This document shows, one piece after another, positions 54,009 through 62,162 of a DNA stretch of 64,000 nt. Location: the NCBI GenBank assembly GCA_963816855.1, contig CAWFMA010000017.1:62001-126000 (forward strand), given 5' to 3'. Position numbers and translations under genes: made by a program. The notes beneath the pieces were generated by a model. It saw only the letters and a list, made by a program, of their open reading frames with translations. It was not told where the DNA came from and ran no database searches. The DNA is from DASTFP01 sp963816855. GTDB lineage: Bacteria > Verrucomicrobiota > Verrucomicrobiia > Chthoniobacterales > Terrimicrobiaceae. Every line of letters begins with the position of its first letter. Within the stretch, counting starts at the first letter, position 1.

Positions 54009-54703
54009 GATCGGCGGGAATCATCGCGGCCGGTGAGGGGAGCCGGTTGAAACTGGCAAACGTTGAGGCTCACAAACCGATGGTTCACATCGCGGGATGG
54101 CCGTTGATCGGGCATGTCCTTGGTCATTTCGCGGGCGCGGGCATCCAGCGCGCAGTAATCATTTTCAATGAGTCGGGACAGGAGTGCGCGGCTTGGGTTC
54201 GCAAGACGTTCCCGTCCCTTGAGCTCGAAATCCTGATCAAGACGACTCAGTCTTCTTTCGAAAGCTTTTGGCGCGTCGGCCGCGGACTTGGCCCGGGCCG
54301 GCACCTGATCACGACAGTCGATTCGGTTTGTTCTCCGGCAGACTTTCGCCGGATGATTGCCGCAAAGGCCGAATCTCCCCGCGAGGTTTTTCTCGGGGTG
54401 ACGTCTTTTGTCCACGACGAGAAACCGCTCTGGATCGCCACCGAGCGCGAGAGCTTGAAGGTCGTCGCGGTCGGCGGGGATGCCGGAATCTACGCCACTG
54501 CGGGTCTTTATAACGTCTCCGACAGGATCTTCGAAAAAGAATGGCGCGAGGATGTCCGGTCCTTGCGCGTCTTCCTGAAGCAACTCCTTGCCGAGGGCAT
54601 TCCAATGCGTGCCATCCCGCTGGCCGAAGTGATTGATGTCGATACCGCGGAAGACATTAATCTTGCCGAAAGTTTCCTTTCACGGCTAAGGAATAGCCTT
54701 TGA
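54005..54703 (+). CDS. sugar/cyclitol nucleotidyltransferase
   Basis: A 232-residue NTP_transferase-type protein. The GxGxR-like nucleotide loop AAGEGSRLKLANVEAHKP opens it; TTVDSVCSPADF has the metal-binding Asp, and the C-terminal VIDVDTAEDINLAE is the usual end. Related enzymes activate hexose or inositol phosphates with CTP, UTP or GTP. In this operon, with inositol-phosphate synthase and a CDP-alcohol transferase, CDP-inositol formation is likely. It overlaps both neighbours by four bases. Confidence 0.88.
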   Translation: MRSAGIIAAGEGSRLKLANVEAHKPMVHIAGWPLIGHVLGHFAGAGIQRAVIIFNESGQECAAWVRKTFPSLELEILIKTTQSSFESFWRVGRGLGPGRHLITTVDSVCSPADFRRMIAAKAESPREVFLGVTSFVHDEKPLWIATERESLKVVAVGGDAGIYATAGLYNVSDRIFEKEWREDVRSLRVFLKQLLAEGIPMRAIPLAEVIDVDTAEDINLAESFLSRLRNSL

Positions 54704-55566
54704 TACGGCGTTCATTGGTTGGAATTTTTCGAGAGACGTTGCACTCTCCTGAGCGGGTTTTCGACGACTTCGAGATCTTGCGTTTGACTGGTGAAGCGCT
54801 CCGAGCGAACGGCGTTGAAGTTGATCTTGCCAGACCGGAACGTATTGCCTCCTCGGTCGAGCGGTCGGCCGAACCGCCGCCAGAGGTCGTCTTTCTCATG
54901 TGCGAACAGGAACGCATCTTGACCAGATTGAGCGAATGGGAAGTGCTCGGCACGGTGCTCGTAAATTCGCCTCAAAGCATCCGGAACACCTATCGGCATA
55001 GGATGATTCCGCTCCTCTCCGCGGGCGGAGTGCCTTTTCCAAAGAGTGAACTGGTGCGGACAAGCGGGCCTTTGGAGAGAACGCAGTTCCGCTCGTCTTT
55101 CCTGGAAACGAAGCCGCTCTGGGTCAAGCGAGGCGACGTCCACAACACCCAGCAAGGGGATGTGCTGATGGCCTGCTCGTTCGAAAGTGTTTCCGAGCAA
55201 CTAAGAGCTCTCCGATCGCGGGGAGTGTCGCAGGCGGTGCTGCAGGAGCATGTCGAGGGCGACTTGATAAAGCTGTATGGCATCGGGCAGTCTGCGGAGA
55301 CATGGTTTCGGTGGTTCTATCACCGGGATCAGAACTTGATGCGTTATGGTTTCTCTGAGGAAGCTTTGCGGGAGGTGTTCTTTGGCGCGGCGAAGATCTT
55401 GGGTCTCGAGATTTTCGGCGGAGACGCCGTGGTGGGGCGAGACGGGTCAATTCACGTCATCGACATCAATGCCTGGCCAAGCTTCGCCCTCTTTCGTGGG
55501 GAGGCCTCGGAGGCCATTGCCCGCCATATTCTTTCGAAGGTTCTCGATCCCGTCCGTAGCGCATGA
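54700..55566 (+). CDS. ATP-grasp-like ligase/kinase
   Basis: A 288-residue protein with ATP-grasp character: SAGGVPFPKSELVRT is the usual substrate-domain text, followed by a central ATP region and the metal-binding C-terminus HVIDINAWPSFALFRGEA (D-x-N-x-x-P-S-F). It starts with TTG 54700, overlapping the previous stop (TTGA). Similar proteins include RimK and inositol-phosphate kinases of the ITPK type. It could join an amino acid or acyl group to an amino sugar, or phosphorylate inositol. Confidence 0.75.
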   Translation: MIRRSLVGIFRETLHSPERVFDDFEILRLTGEALRANGVEVDLARPERIASSVERSAEPPPEVVFLMCEQERILTRLSEWEVLGTVLVNSPQSIRNTYRHRMIPLLSAGGVPFPKSELVRTSGPLERTQFRSSFLETKPLWVKRGDVHNTQQGDVLMACSFESVSEQLRALRSRGVSQAVLQEHVEGDLIKLYGIGQSAETWFRWFYHRDQNLMRYGFSEEALREVFFGAAKILGLEIFGGDAVVGRDGSIHVIDINAWPSFALFRGEASEAIARHILSKVLDPVRSA

Positions 55567-56924
55567 AGAAACCGAAGCGGGGGCCCGCCGAGGTCGCCGG
55601 GTCTGGGGGCAAGGGATCGAGATCGGAAAGGATCTTTGAGGAAGAGCAAAAGTACATCTCGCCGGGATTTCAGGGCATCGCCCTTTACTCGCGGCTGGCG
55701 CTCGCCAGCGGCCGCAATGAAATCGTCGTCGACGAGGACGGGAAGGAATACATCGATTTCGTTTCGGGAATCGGCGTGGGCAGTACAGGCCATTGCCACC
55801 CCTCCTATGTGCGAGCCCTGAAGAGACAGCTCGGGCGGATTACCTATTCGAGTTTCACCACGGAAGTTCGAATGAAGTTCTTGCGCCTGCTGGCCTCTTT
55901 GTTGCCAAAGCCGCTGAGCCGCATCCAGCTTTTTTCGGGAGGCGCGGAGGCCGTTGAAGCGGCCTTTCGGTTGGCCAAGTCGGTTACCAAAAAATCTGAG
56001 TTCGTCGGGTTTTGGGGGGCGTTTCACGGCAAGACCGGCGGGGTCCTCGGATTATTGGGCGACGAGTTCAAGAAGGATTTGGGCCCCTTCATGCCGGGCC
56101 TGGCGCTCTCTCCCTTTGCTTACTGTTACAGGTGTCCTCTCAAACTTCGTTACCCCTCCTGCGGGATTGCCTGCGCAGATCACCTGAGACAGGTGGTCCG
56201 GTTGCAAACACAACAACAGGTGGCCGCGATTATTTTCGAGCCAATCCAAGGGACCTCCGGAAATATCGTGCCTCCGAAGGAGTTCCTGCCCGCGGTGCAA
56301 TCCGTAGCCAAGGAATTTGGCGCGCTCTTGATTTCGGATGAGATGCAAACCGGCTTCGGGCGTAGCGGCAAAATGTGGGGCTTCGAGCACGATCAACTTT
56401 CGCCGGACATCCTGACCGTGGGAAAAGGGATCGGAGGAGGGTTCCCTTTGAGCGGAGTTGTTTCCACGGACGAGTACTGTCGCGCGGCTCCCTATAGTTT
56501 GCCCTCGGGCAGTTCTTCGAGTTACGGGGGCAATCCCCTCGCCGCGTCGGCCGGGTTGGCCACCATTCAGATCATCTTGCGGGAAAAACTGGTCGAAAAC
56601 GCCCGCACGGTCGGTGAGCTATTGCTGAAGACGTTCAAGGGCTTTGAGGAAAAATTCGAATTCGTGGGAGAATCCCGTGGGAGGGGCCTGATGATCGGGA
56701 TCGAGCTGGTGAAAGACAAGGTAAGCCGGGAGCGTGTCGACAAGAAGATTTGCCATCGGATTTTCCACGCTTGCTTGCGGCGAGGGTTGCTCTCGATGAC
56801 CTATTCGAATCCCATCCGCATCATTCCTCCGTTGACTATTCCGCAAAAGTCAGCCATGCAAGCGGCCTCCATTTTGGAGGAGGTCTTCAGCGAAATCCAG
56901 CGGGATGGCTCCTACAAACAATAG
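55563..56924 (+). CDS. class III PLP-dependent aminotransferase
   Basis: A 453-residue subgroup-II aminotransferase. The PLP Lys is in TVGKGIGGGFPL; SDEMQTGFGRSG holds the PLP-binding Asp; GAEAVEAAFRLA fixes the cofactor. The cluster of Cys residues in YCYRCPLKLRYPSCGIACAD may bind a metal and occurs in a subset of this family. Members act on omega-amino acids or keto-sugars/inososes. It overlaps the ATP-grasp gene by four bases; 141 bp separate it from the next gene. Confidence 0.92.
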   Translation: MKKPKRGPAEVAGSGGKGSRSERIFEEEQKYISPGFQGIALYSRLALASGRNEIVVDEDGKEYIDFVSGIGVGSTGHCHPSYVRALKRQLGRITYSSFTTEVRMKFLRLLASLLPKPLSRIQLFSGGAEAVEAAFRLAKSVTKKSEFVGFWGAFHGKTGGVLGLLGDEFKKDLGPFMPGLALSPFAYCYRCPLKLRYPSCGIACADHLRQVVRLQTQQQVAAIIFEPIQGTSGNIVPPKEFLPAVQSVAKEFGALLISDEMQTGFGRSGKMWGFEHDQLSPDILTVGKGIGGGFPLSGVVSTDEYCRAAPYSLPSGSSSSYGGNPLAASAGLATIQIILREKLVENARTVGELLLKTFKGFEEKFEFVGESRGRGLMIGIELVKDKVSRERVDKKICHRIFHACLRRGLLSMTYSNPIRIIPPLTIPQKSAMQAASILEEVFSEIQRDGSYKQ

Positions 56925-57065
56925 CCTCCCGATCTCCTCCCGGCCCGCCTAATCGGCCGGAAAGAAGTATTGGGAGAATCCGAAAAATCACGCCTTCGCT
57001 TCCGCCACCTCGAAGGGCAAAAAGCGCGATTTGAGATCCACTAATTTCAAAACCTCACAGCTCAG

Positions 57066-58079
57066 ATGTACCAGGGCGCAATCATCGGATTGGGAAACGT
57101 GGCGCTGGGCGGCCATTTGCCCGGATGGCAAAGACGCTCGGAGTTTCGCATTGTCGCGGGCGTCGATTCGGAGCCGAAGAGATGGAAGCTTCTGAAGGAG
57201 GCATTGCCGGCGGCGGCGACCTATTCTTCCATCGCGGATCTGCCGCCCGATCTCCAATTTATCGACATTTGCACTCCTCCACATACCCATTTTGAGATCG
57301 CCGCCTCCGCCCTGAAGCGCGGTTGGAACGTTCTCTGCGAGAAGCCCCTCGTGCTGACGGAAGAGCAGTTTCATGAGCTTCGCCGATTGGCAACGGAGCG
57401 GAACCTGGTGTTGTTCACCGTCCACAACTGGAAGTTTGCTCCGATCTGTCGCCAGATCACGGATTTAATCCGGAGCGGGGTTCTCGGCGAAATCCGCCAT
57501 TGCGCCTGGCAGGTGATGCGAGACGGACCATCCGTCACCACCGGCACCGATAACTGGCGGCTCGATCCTCAGAGATCGGGCGGGGGCATCCTCGTAGACC
57601 ACGGGTGGCACGCATTCTATTTGCTCCTGGAGTGGTTGGCCCGGAGCCCAACGGCCGTCCGAGCTTCGCTCGAGAATCGTCGGCAGCCGCGGTTGGACGT
57701 GGAAGATACGGCAATCGTCTCGCTTCAGTTTGATGGCGCCAAAGGGCGTGCGCCAACCGCCCACGTTTTCCTGACCTGGGCGTCGCCAACGCGACGGAAT
57801 CTGGGAATCATCGAGGGAAGTCTCGGGCGTTTGAGCATCGAGGACAGTTCTCTTTGCCTTGATGGCGGGGCCGGGGGGCGAAAGGATTTTTTCTTCGATT
57901 CCGCACTGTCCAGCGGTTCACATCACCCGGACTGGTTTGAATTTGTCGCGGAAGAATTTTTACATGAATTGAAGGACGATTCCCATCGGGGGACTAATCT
58001 GAGCGCGGCCCATCTTTGCCTCCGCCTAATCGACCGGTGCCGGGCCTCAGATCGCGCGAGGGAATTCGTGCCGCTTTGA
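57066..58079 (+). CDS. Gfo/Idh/MocA-family oxidoreductase
   Basis: A 337-residue NAD(P)-dependent dehydrogenase. The nucleotide loop is IIGLGNVALGGHLPGW, the EKP motif is LCEKPLVLT, and the catalytic Asp-His pair lies in ILVDHGWHAFYLL. The C-terminal beta-sheet domain is complete. Members include inositol 2-dehydrogenase and amino-sugar pathway enzymes. With an aminotransferase upstream and inositol synthase downstream, oxidation of a cyclitol to an inosose is a plausible role. It is followed after 4 bp by the CDP-alcohol transferase gene. Confidence 0.9.
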   Translation: MYQGAIIGLGNVALGGHLPGWQRRSEFRIVAGVDSEPKRWKLLKEALPAAATYSSIADLPPDLQFIDICTPPHTHFEIAASALKRGWNVLCEKPLVLTEEQFHELRRLATERNLVLFTVHNWKFAPICRQITDLIRSGVLGEIRHCAWQVMRDGPSVTTGTDNWRLDPQRSGGGILVDHGWHAFYLLLEWLARSPTAVRASLENRRQPRLDVEDTAIVSLQFDGAKGRAPTAHVFLTWASPTRRNLGIIEGSLGRLSIEDSSLCLDGGAGGRKDFFFDSALSSGSHHPDWFEFVAEEFLHELKDDSHRGTNLSAAHLCLRLIDRCRASDRAREFVPL

Positions 58080-58083
58080 TTGC

Positions 58084-59262
58084 GTGATGTCTCCCCTGGT
58101 CATTCCGTTTTGGGATTCTTGTCCACCGGCCGATGCCTGCCTGCTCGGGGTGGATTTCTTGGACCGCATTGCGCGGCAGTCCCGGAGAGCGGGTTTCGGC
58201 GAGGTAATCGTCCGGCCGGGGCCCGACGCCATTCGCAAACTGCCCGAACGATTCCTGATTGTCTTTCCAAATTTGTTACTTTCCGATCGCGGATGGAAGC
58301 GGTTGCACTCTCTGGAAGCAGACTGTGACACGCTGACAGCGCTGAGCACATCGGACTCAATCGCCCTGATACGCTCGAAAGACGCGGACCTGATTCGTGC
58401 TGCGTTTGCAGCGTCTCGCAACTATCAGGAGTTGTTGGCCAGGCTCCGCTCTCGCCTGCGCTCCGACTACATGGGCGTGGCAGGTTCGGATTCGGTTGTT
58501 TTTCGGAGCGAACGCGATCGAGAGGACGTCGAAAGGTGGTTGCTGCGCGGCCTCATCAAGGATTCTGAAGGCTTCATGTCCCGATATCTCGAACGCCGGA
58601 TTTCCCTTGCGGTCTCCCGAAGGCTGGCAAAGACGCGAGTGACTCCCGATGCGATGACTTTGGTCAGTGTCGGAATCGGAATCATCGGCGCCGTTTTCTT
58701 TGTTTTTCCCCGGCGCCGGTCGCATGTGCTCGGGGCCTTGCTATTGTGGCTTCATTCGGTGCTCGATGGATGCGATGGGGAGCTGGCCCGGCTCAAATTC
58801 GCGGAATCGCGGCGGGGTGGCTTGCTCGATTTTTGGGGCGACAACGTCGTCCATTCGGCGGTTTTTCTGGCGATCGCGCTTCGTCTTTACCTGGACCGTT
58901 CGCGGGCACTCGCGTTTTCTCTGGCGGCCCTCTCGGTGGGCGGGACACTTGTTTCGGCGGGCTTTGTCTATTGGACAACTATGAGACGGAAGCCGACCGA
59001 GGGCCCGCTATTCGCCTCAGTCGTCGATTCGACGTTGGTGAAACCGGGGGAGCTTGCCGCCGCGGAAAGGATCGCTGACCAGTTGGCGCGACGCGACTTT
59101 ATCTATTTGGTGGTGGCACTCGCCGTTCTCGGCAAGGTGAGGTGGTTTCTTTGGATGGGCGCGGTGGGCGCGCCCATCTATTTTCTGGCGTTGACCGCTT
59201 TCAAGTTGAAGAATCGCCCGGCGTCGCGGCAACAAAATCCGATCGCGCAAAATTCCCAATGA
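58084..59262 (+). CDS. CDP-alcohol phosphatidyltransferase with extra N-terminal domain
   Basis: A 392-residue membrane enzyme. The CDP-OH-P signature is intact: LDGCDGELARLKFAESRRGG and LLDFWGDNVVHSA (D-x2-D-G-x2-A-R...G-x3-D-x3-D). Several helices follow. The first 150 residues are soluble, without family match by eye, and might be a vestigial nucleotidyltransferase-like part, as in the bifunctional di-inositol-phosphate enzymes. Likely acceptor is inositol phosphate or its derivative. It overlaps inositol-phosphate synthase by four bases (ATGA). Confidence 0.88.
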   Translation: MMSPLVIPFWDSCPPADACLLGVDFLDRIARQSRRAGFGEVIVRPGPDAIRKLPERFLIVFPNLLLSDRGWKRLHSLEADCDTLTALSTSDSIALIRSKDADLIRAAFAASRNYQELLARLRSRLRSDYMGVAGSDSVVFRSERDREDVERWLLRGLIKDSEGFMSRYLERRISLAVSRRLAKTRVTPDAMTLVSVGIGIIGAVFFVFPRRRSHVLGALLLWLHSVLDGCDGELARLKFAESRRGGLLDFWGDNVVHSAVFLAIALRLYLDRSRALAFSLAALSVGGTLVSAGFVYWTTMRRKPTEGPLFASVVDSTLVKPGELAAAERIADQLARRDFIYLVVALAVLGKVRWFLWMGAVGAPIYFLALTAFKLKNRPASRQQNPIAQNSQ

Positions 59263-60671
59263 GTGAACAAACTTCGTATTATCCCGAACTGGCCAAGGAA
59301 ATTCAACCTGCTCGAGGTGATCTGGGCGTCCTCTTGCCCGGAATGGGCGCCGTGGCCACGACCTTTATCGCGGGGACGCTTCTGGCACGCAAAGGCTTGG
59401 CGCAGCCATTTGGTTCGATCTCGCAGATGCAACGGATCCGTCTTGGAAAGCGCACCAAGCCCCGCTTTCCGCTCGTCAAGGAGTTCGTTCCTTTGGCGGA
59501 TTTGAAGCAGTTGGTGTTCGGAGGATGGGATATTTCCCGCGAAAATTGTTACCAGACGGCAATTCGATCGGGGGTCTTGCCGCCGCACATCCTCGAGCCT
59601 GTGAGAAAGGAATTGGAGGGAATCCGTTCGTTTCCTGCGGCATTCGATCGACGGTACGTTCGAAAGTTGGACGGGCGGCACGTAAAGCGGGCGGAAAACA
59701 AGATGGAACTCGCCGAAGCCGTCATTCGGGATATCCAGAATTTTCGGAAGAAGAACGGCTTGAAGCGCGCCGTGATGGTCTGGTGCGGATCGACCGAGGT
59801 TTATATGCAGCCCCAGAAGGTGCACGAGTCCATAGAAGCCTTCGAACGGGGGCTGAAGGCCAATTCCAGGCAGATTTCTTCCTCGATGATTTATGCTTAC
59901 GCGGCTCTTCAAACGGGAACGCCCTACGCCAACGGCGCGCCGAATTTGTCGGCGGATATCCCGGCGCTCGTGGAGTTGGCCCAGAAAAACAAAGTCCCGG
60001 TTACGGGAAAGGATTTCAAGACCGGCCAGACCTTCATGAAAACCATCGTCGCGCCGGGACTGAAGGCCAGAATGCTCGGGGTCAGCGGTTGGTTTTCGAC
60101 CAACATCCTGGGCAACCGGGACGGCGAAGTATTGGATGATCCGGACTCGTTCCGGACCAAGGAAGTGAGCAAGACCAGCGTGCTGGACTCAGTCTTGCAG
60201 CCCGCGCTTTATCCCGACCTCTACAAGCAAATCTTCCACAAGGTCCGAATTGAATACTATCCGCCCCGGGGCGACGCGAAGGAGGGTTGGGACAACATCG
60301 ATATCTTTGGGTGGTGCGGGATGCCGATGCAGATCAAGATCAATTTTCTTTGCCGTGATTCGATCCTGGCCGCGCCGATCGTTCTGGATCTGGCCCTGTT
60401 CCTGGACTTGGCTCAGCGCGCGGGCCTGGGAGGGATCCAGGAATGGCTGTCGTTTTATTTCAAATCGCCAATGTCCCGGCTTGATCTGAAGCCGGAACAC
60501 GACTTGTTCATTCAGCATCTGAAATTGCAAAACACTTTGCGCATTCTGATGGGCGAAGAAGTGCTCGACCACTCGGGGCTTGACTATTACGAGTCGGGTG
60601 AAGACGCGGTGTCGAGTAACGGAGCGACGGCTCCCCGGCGGGCGCGCCGTACGAGGAACGCAGACGTTTGA
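59259..60671 (+). CDS. myo-inositol-1-phosphate synthase
   Basis: A 470-residue member of the inositol-3-phosphate synthase (Ino1/MIPS) family, which converts glucose 6-phosphate to inositol phosphate with bound NAD. The NAD loop LLPGMGAVATTFIAG, VMVWCGSTEVY, GVSGWFSTNILGNRDG and LCRDSILAAPIVLDLA are typical. ATG 59259 overlaps the previous stop; the longer open frame is within the CDP-alcohol gene. Its presence in the operon names inositol as the core compound. The C-terminal 30 residues are low complexity. Confidence 0.93.
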   Translation: MSEQTSYYPELAKEIQPARGDLGVLLPGMGAVATTFIAGTLLARKGLAQPFGSISQMQRIRLGKRTKPRFPLVKEFVPLADLKQLVFGGWDISRENCYQTAIRSGVLPPHILEPVRKELEGIRSFPAAFDRRYVRKLDGRHVKRAENKMELAEAVIRDIQNFRKKNGLKRAVMVWCGSTEVYMQPQKVHESIEAFERGLKANSRQISSSMIYAYAALQTGTPYANGAPNLSADIPALVELAQKNKVPVTGKDFKTGQTFMKTIVAPGLKARMLGVSGWFSTNILGNRDGEVLDDPDSFRTKEVSKTSVLDSVLQPALYPDLYKQIFHKVRIEYYPPRGDAKEGWDNIDIFGWCGMPMQIKINFLCRDSILAAPIVLDLALFLDLAQRAGLGGIQEWLSFYFKSPMSRLDLKPEHDLFIQHLKLQNTLRILMGEEVLDHSGLDYYESGEDAVSSNGATAPRRARRTRNADV

Positions 60672-61120
60672 AATTGCGCCGAGTCATGAGCCAGGCCGGA
60701 TCTGGCGGAGCTCTCCGTCTGCGGGAAATTCTGCCTTGGCTTCTGGCGGTCATCATCTTTCCGCTGCTCTTACGTGCCGAGTCCCCGCCGGAGGACCCGG
60801 TGCGGCCGGACGCGATTTTGCTCACGATCTTTCTGAAACACGACCAGGGGCTGACCCTCGCGGAAATTCAGAAATTGCAGGAAGAGCAGGGATTTTGGAA
60901 AGCGTTCCCTCCCGAGGGCACCAGGGTGGTAAGCTGGTACGTGATGATGGGCATCGGGCAGGTTGTTACCCTCGAGGTTCCCGCATCGAAGTTGAGGGAT
61001 GTGAACGTCGCGTTGGAAAAAACGGCGTGGAAGGCGTTCCGTACGGAATTCTACCCGACCTACGATCTTTACCCGATAATAAGGGACAAGCTCGCCAATC
61101 CCGCCAAGAAAAGCCCCTAA
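60668..61120 (+). CDS. small exported or membrane-anchored conserved protein
   Basis: A 150-residue protein whose N-terminus has one hydrophobic segment (ILPWLLAVIIFPLLLRAES), probably a signal peptide or anchor. The rest is a compact alpha/beta domain (DAILLTIFLKHDQGLTLAEI, VVSWYVMMGIGQVVTLEVPA, KAFRTEFYPTYDLY) that I do not recognise, perhaps a ferredoxin-like dimeric fold. TTG 60668 overlaps the inositol-synthase stop (TTGA); ATG 60686 is an alternative start. Its place in the operon is the only clue to function. Confidence 0.65.
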   Translation: MKLRRVMSQAGSGGALRLREILPWLLAVIIFPLLLRAESPPEDPVRPDAILLTIFLKHDQGLTLAEIQKLQEEQGFWKAFPPEGTRVVSWYVMMGIGQVVTLEVPASKLRDVNVALEKTAWKAFRTEFYPTYDLYPIIRDKLANPAKKSP

Positions 61121-61131
61121 GTTTTTCCATC

Positions 61132-62112
61132 GTGACCGACGAAAGACTGCAAATTTTTTGCGACGCGCCGTTAAGCGCCTCCGCACGGAAAATGCTTGAG
61201 GACGGCACCGCCTCGCACGAACTCATTTTCCCGCAACGCTCCGTCGATTCGGTCCTGGTGAGCACGAACCCGGATCCGGCGCTGGCGACGGCGGACATCG
61301 CCCTCGGTCAGCCCGACGTGGCGACGGTGATGGATTCAAACCGTCTTCGTTGGATCCATCTGACCAGCGCCGGCTATGCGCGTTATGATACCGAGGAATT
61401 TCGCGCTTTCGTGAAGTCCCGCGAGTTGATGGTCACGAACAGCTCAACCGTCTATGCGGAGGCGTGCGCCGAGCATGTCTTCGCCTTCATGCTGGCGCAG
61501 GCCCGCAGGCTGCCGGAGGGGCTTGGGGCGCGGTGCGAGATAGGTTCGCCGCGCTGGACGCAGCTTCGAGAGGGCTCGACCCTCTTGCGGGGCCAGAGCG
61601 CGACGATCCTTGGGTTTGGCGCCATTGCGGCACGGTTGGTCGAGTTGGTTGGTCCGTTTGGAATGGCGGTGGTTGCAATGCGGCGCAACCCGAGGGGGGA
61701 CGAGGGAATTCCTATCGTGAGGCCGGACCAATTGCCGCAGGCCCTCTCGACGGCCGACCACGTGATAAACGTCCTGCCCGACAACCCGGAGTCGCAACGT
61801 TTCGTTTCCGCGGAACGGCTGAAGTTCATGAAGGCCGGCGCAATATTCTACAACATCGGACGCGGCACGACGGTTGATCAGGAGGCGCTCTTCGAGGCCC
61901 TGAGATCCCGCCGCCTTGGCGCCGCCTGGCTCGACGTCTCCGACCCTGAGCCGCTGCCCGACGACCATCCCCTCTGGAGTGCGCCGAACTGCTATATCAC
62001 GCCGCACACCGCCGGAGGCCATCAAAACGAGTCCGAGACGCTGGTGCGTCATTTTCTTGAGAACTTTCAGCGCTTTGTCACAAAGTCACCGCTCCGGGAC
62101 AAAATCATGTAG
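61132..62112 (+). CDS. D-2-hydroxyacid dehydrogenase family protein
   Basis: A 326-residue NAD-dependent dehydrogenase. The Rossmann loop LGFGAIAARLVEL, the strand INVLPDNPES, the conserved IGRGTTVDQEAL with following WLDVSDPEPLP, and the catalytic His in YITPHTAGGHQ are present. GTG 61132 is the start, 11 bp after the previous gene, so it is the last member of the operon or a hitchhiker. Family members reduce 2-oxoacids such as glyoxylate or hydroxypyruvate; relation to inositol is unclear. Confidence 0.85.
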   Translation: MTDERLQIFCDAPLSASARKMLEDGTASHELIFPQRSVDSVLVSTNPDPALATADIALGQPDVATVMDSNRLRWIHLTSAGYARYDTEEFRAFVKSRELMVTNSSTVYAEACAEHVFAFMLAQARRLPEGLGARCEIGSPRWTQLREGSTLLRGQSATILGFGAIAARLVELVGPFGMAVVAMRRNPRGDEGIPIVRPDQLPQALSTADHVINVLPDNPESQRFVSAERLKFMKAGAIFYNIGRGTTVDQEALFEALRSRRLGAAWLDVSDPEPLPDDHPLWSAPNCYITPHTAGGHQNESETLVRHFLENFQRFVTKSPLRDKIM

Positions 62113-62162
62113 AAAGCGCGGTTTCCCCCTATGAGCGCGCGGGTTCGCTTTTTCCGGAATCC

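Noticed and set aside
60580..61131. Long upstream extension of the hydroxyacid dehydrogenase frame
   Set aside because: It overlaps inositol synthase and the next gene in another frame and lacks family text before GTG 61132.
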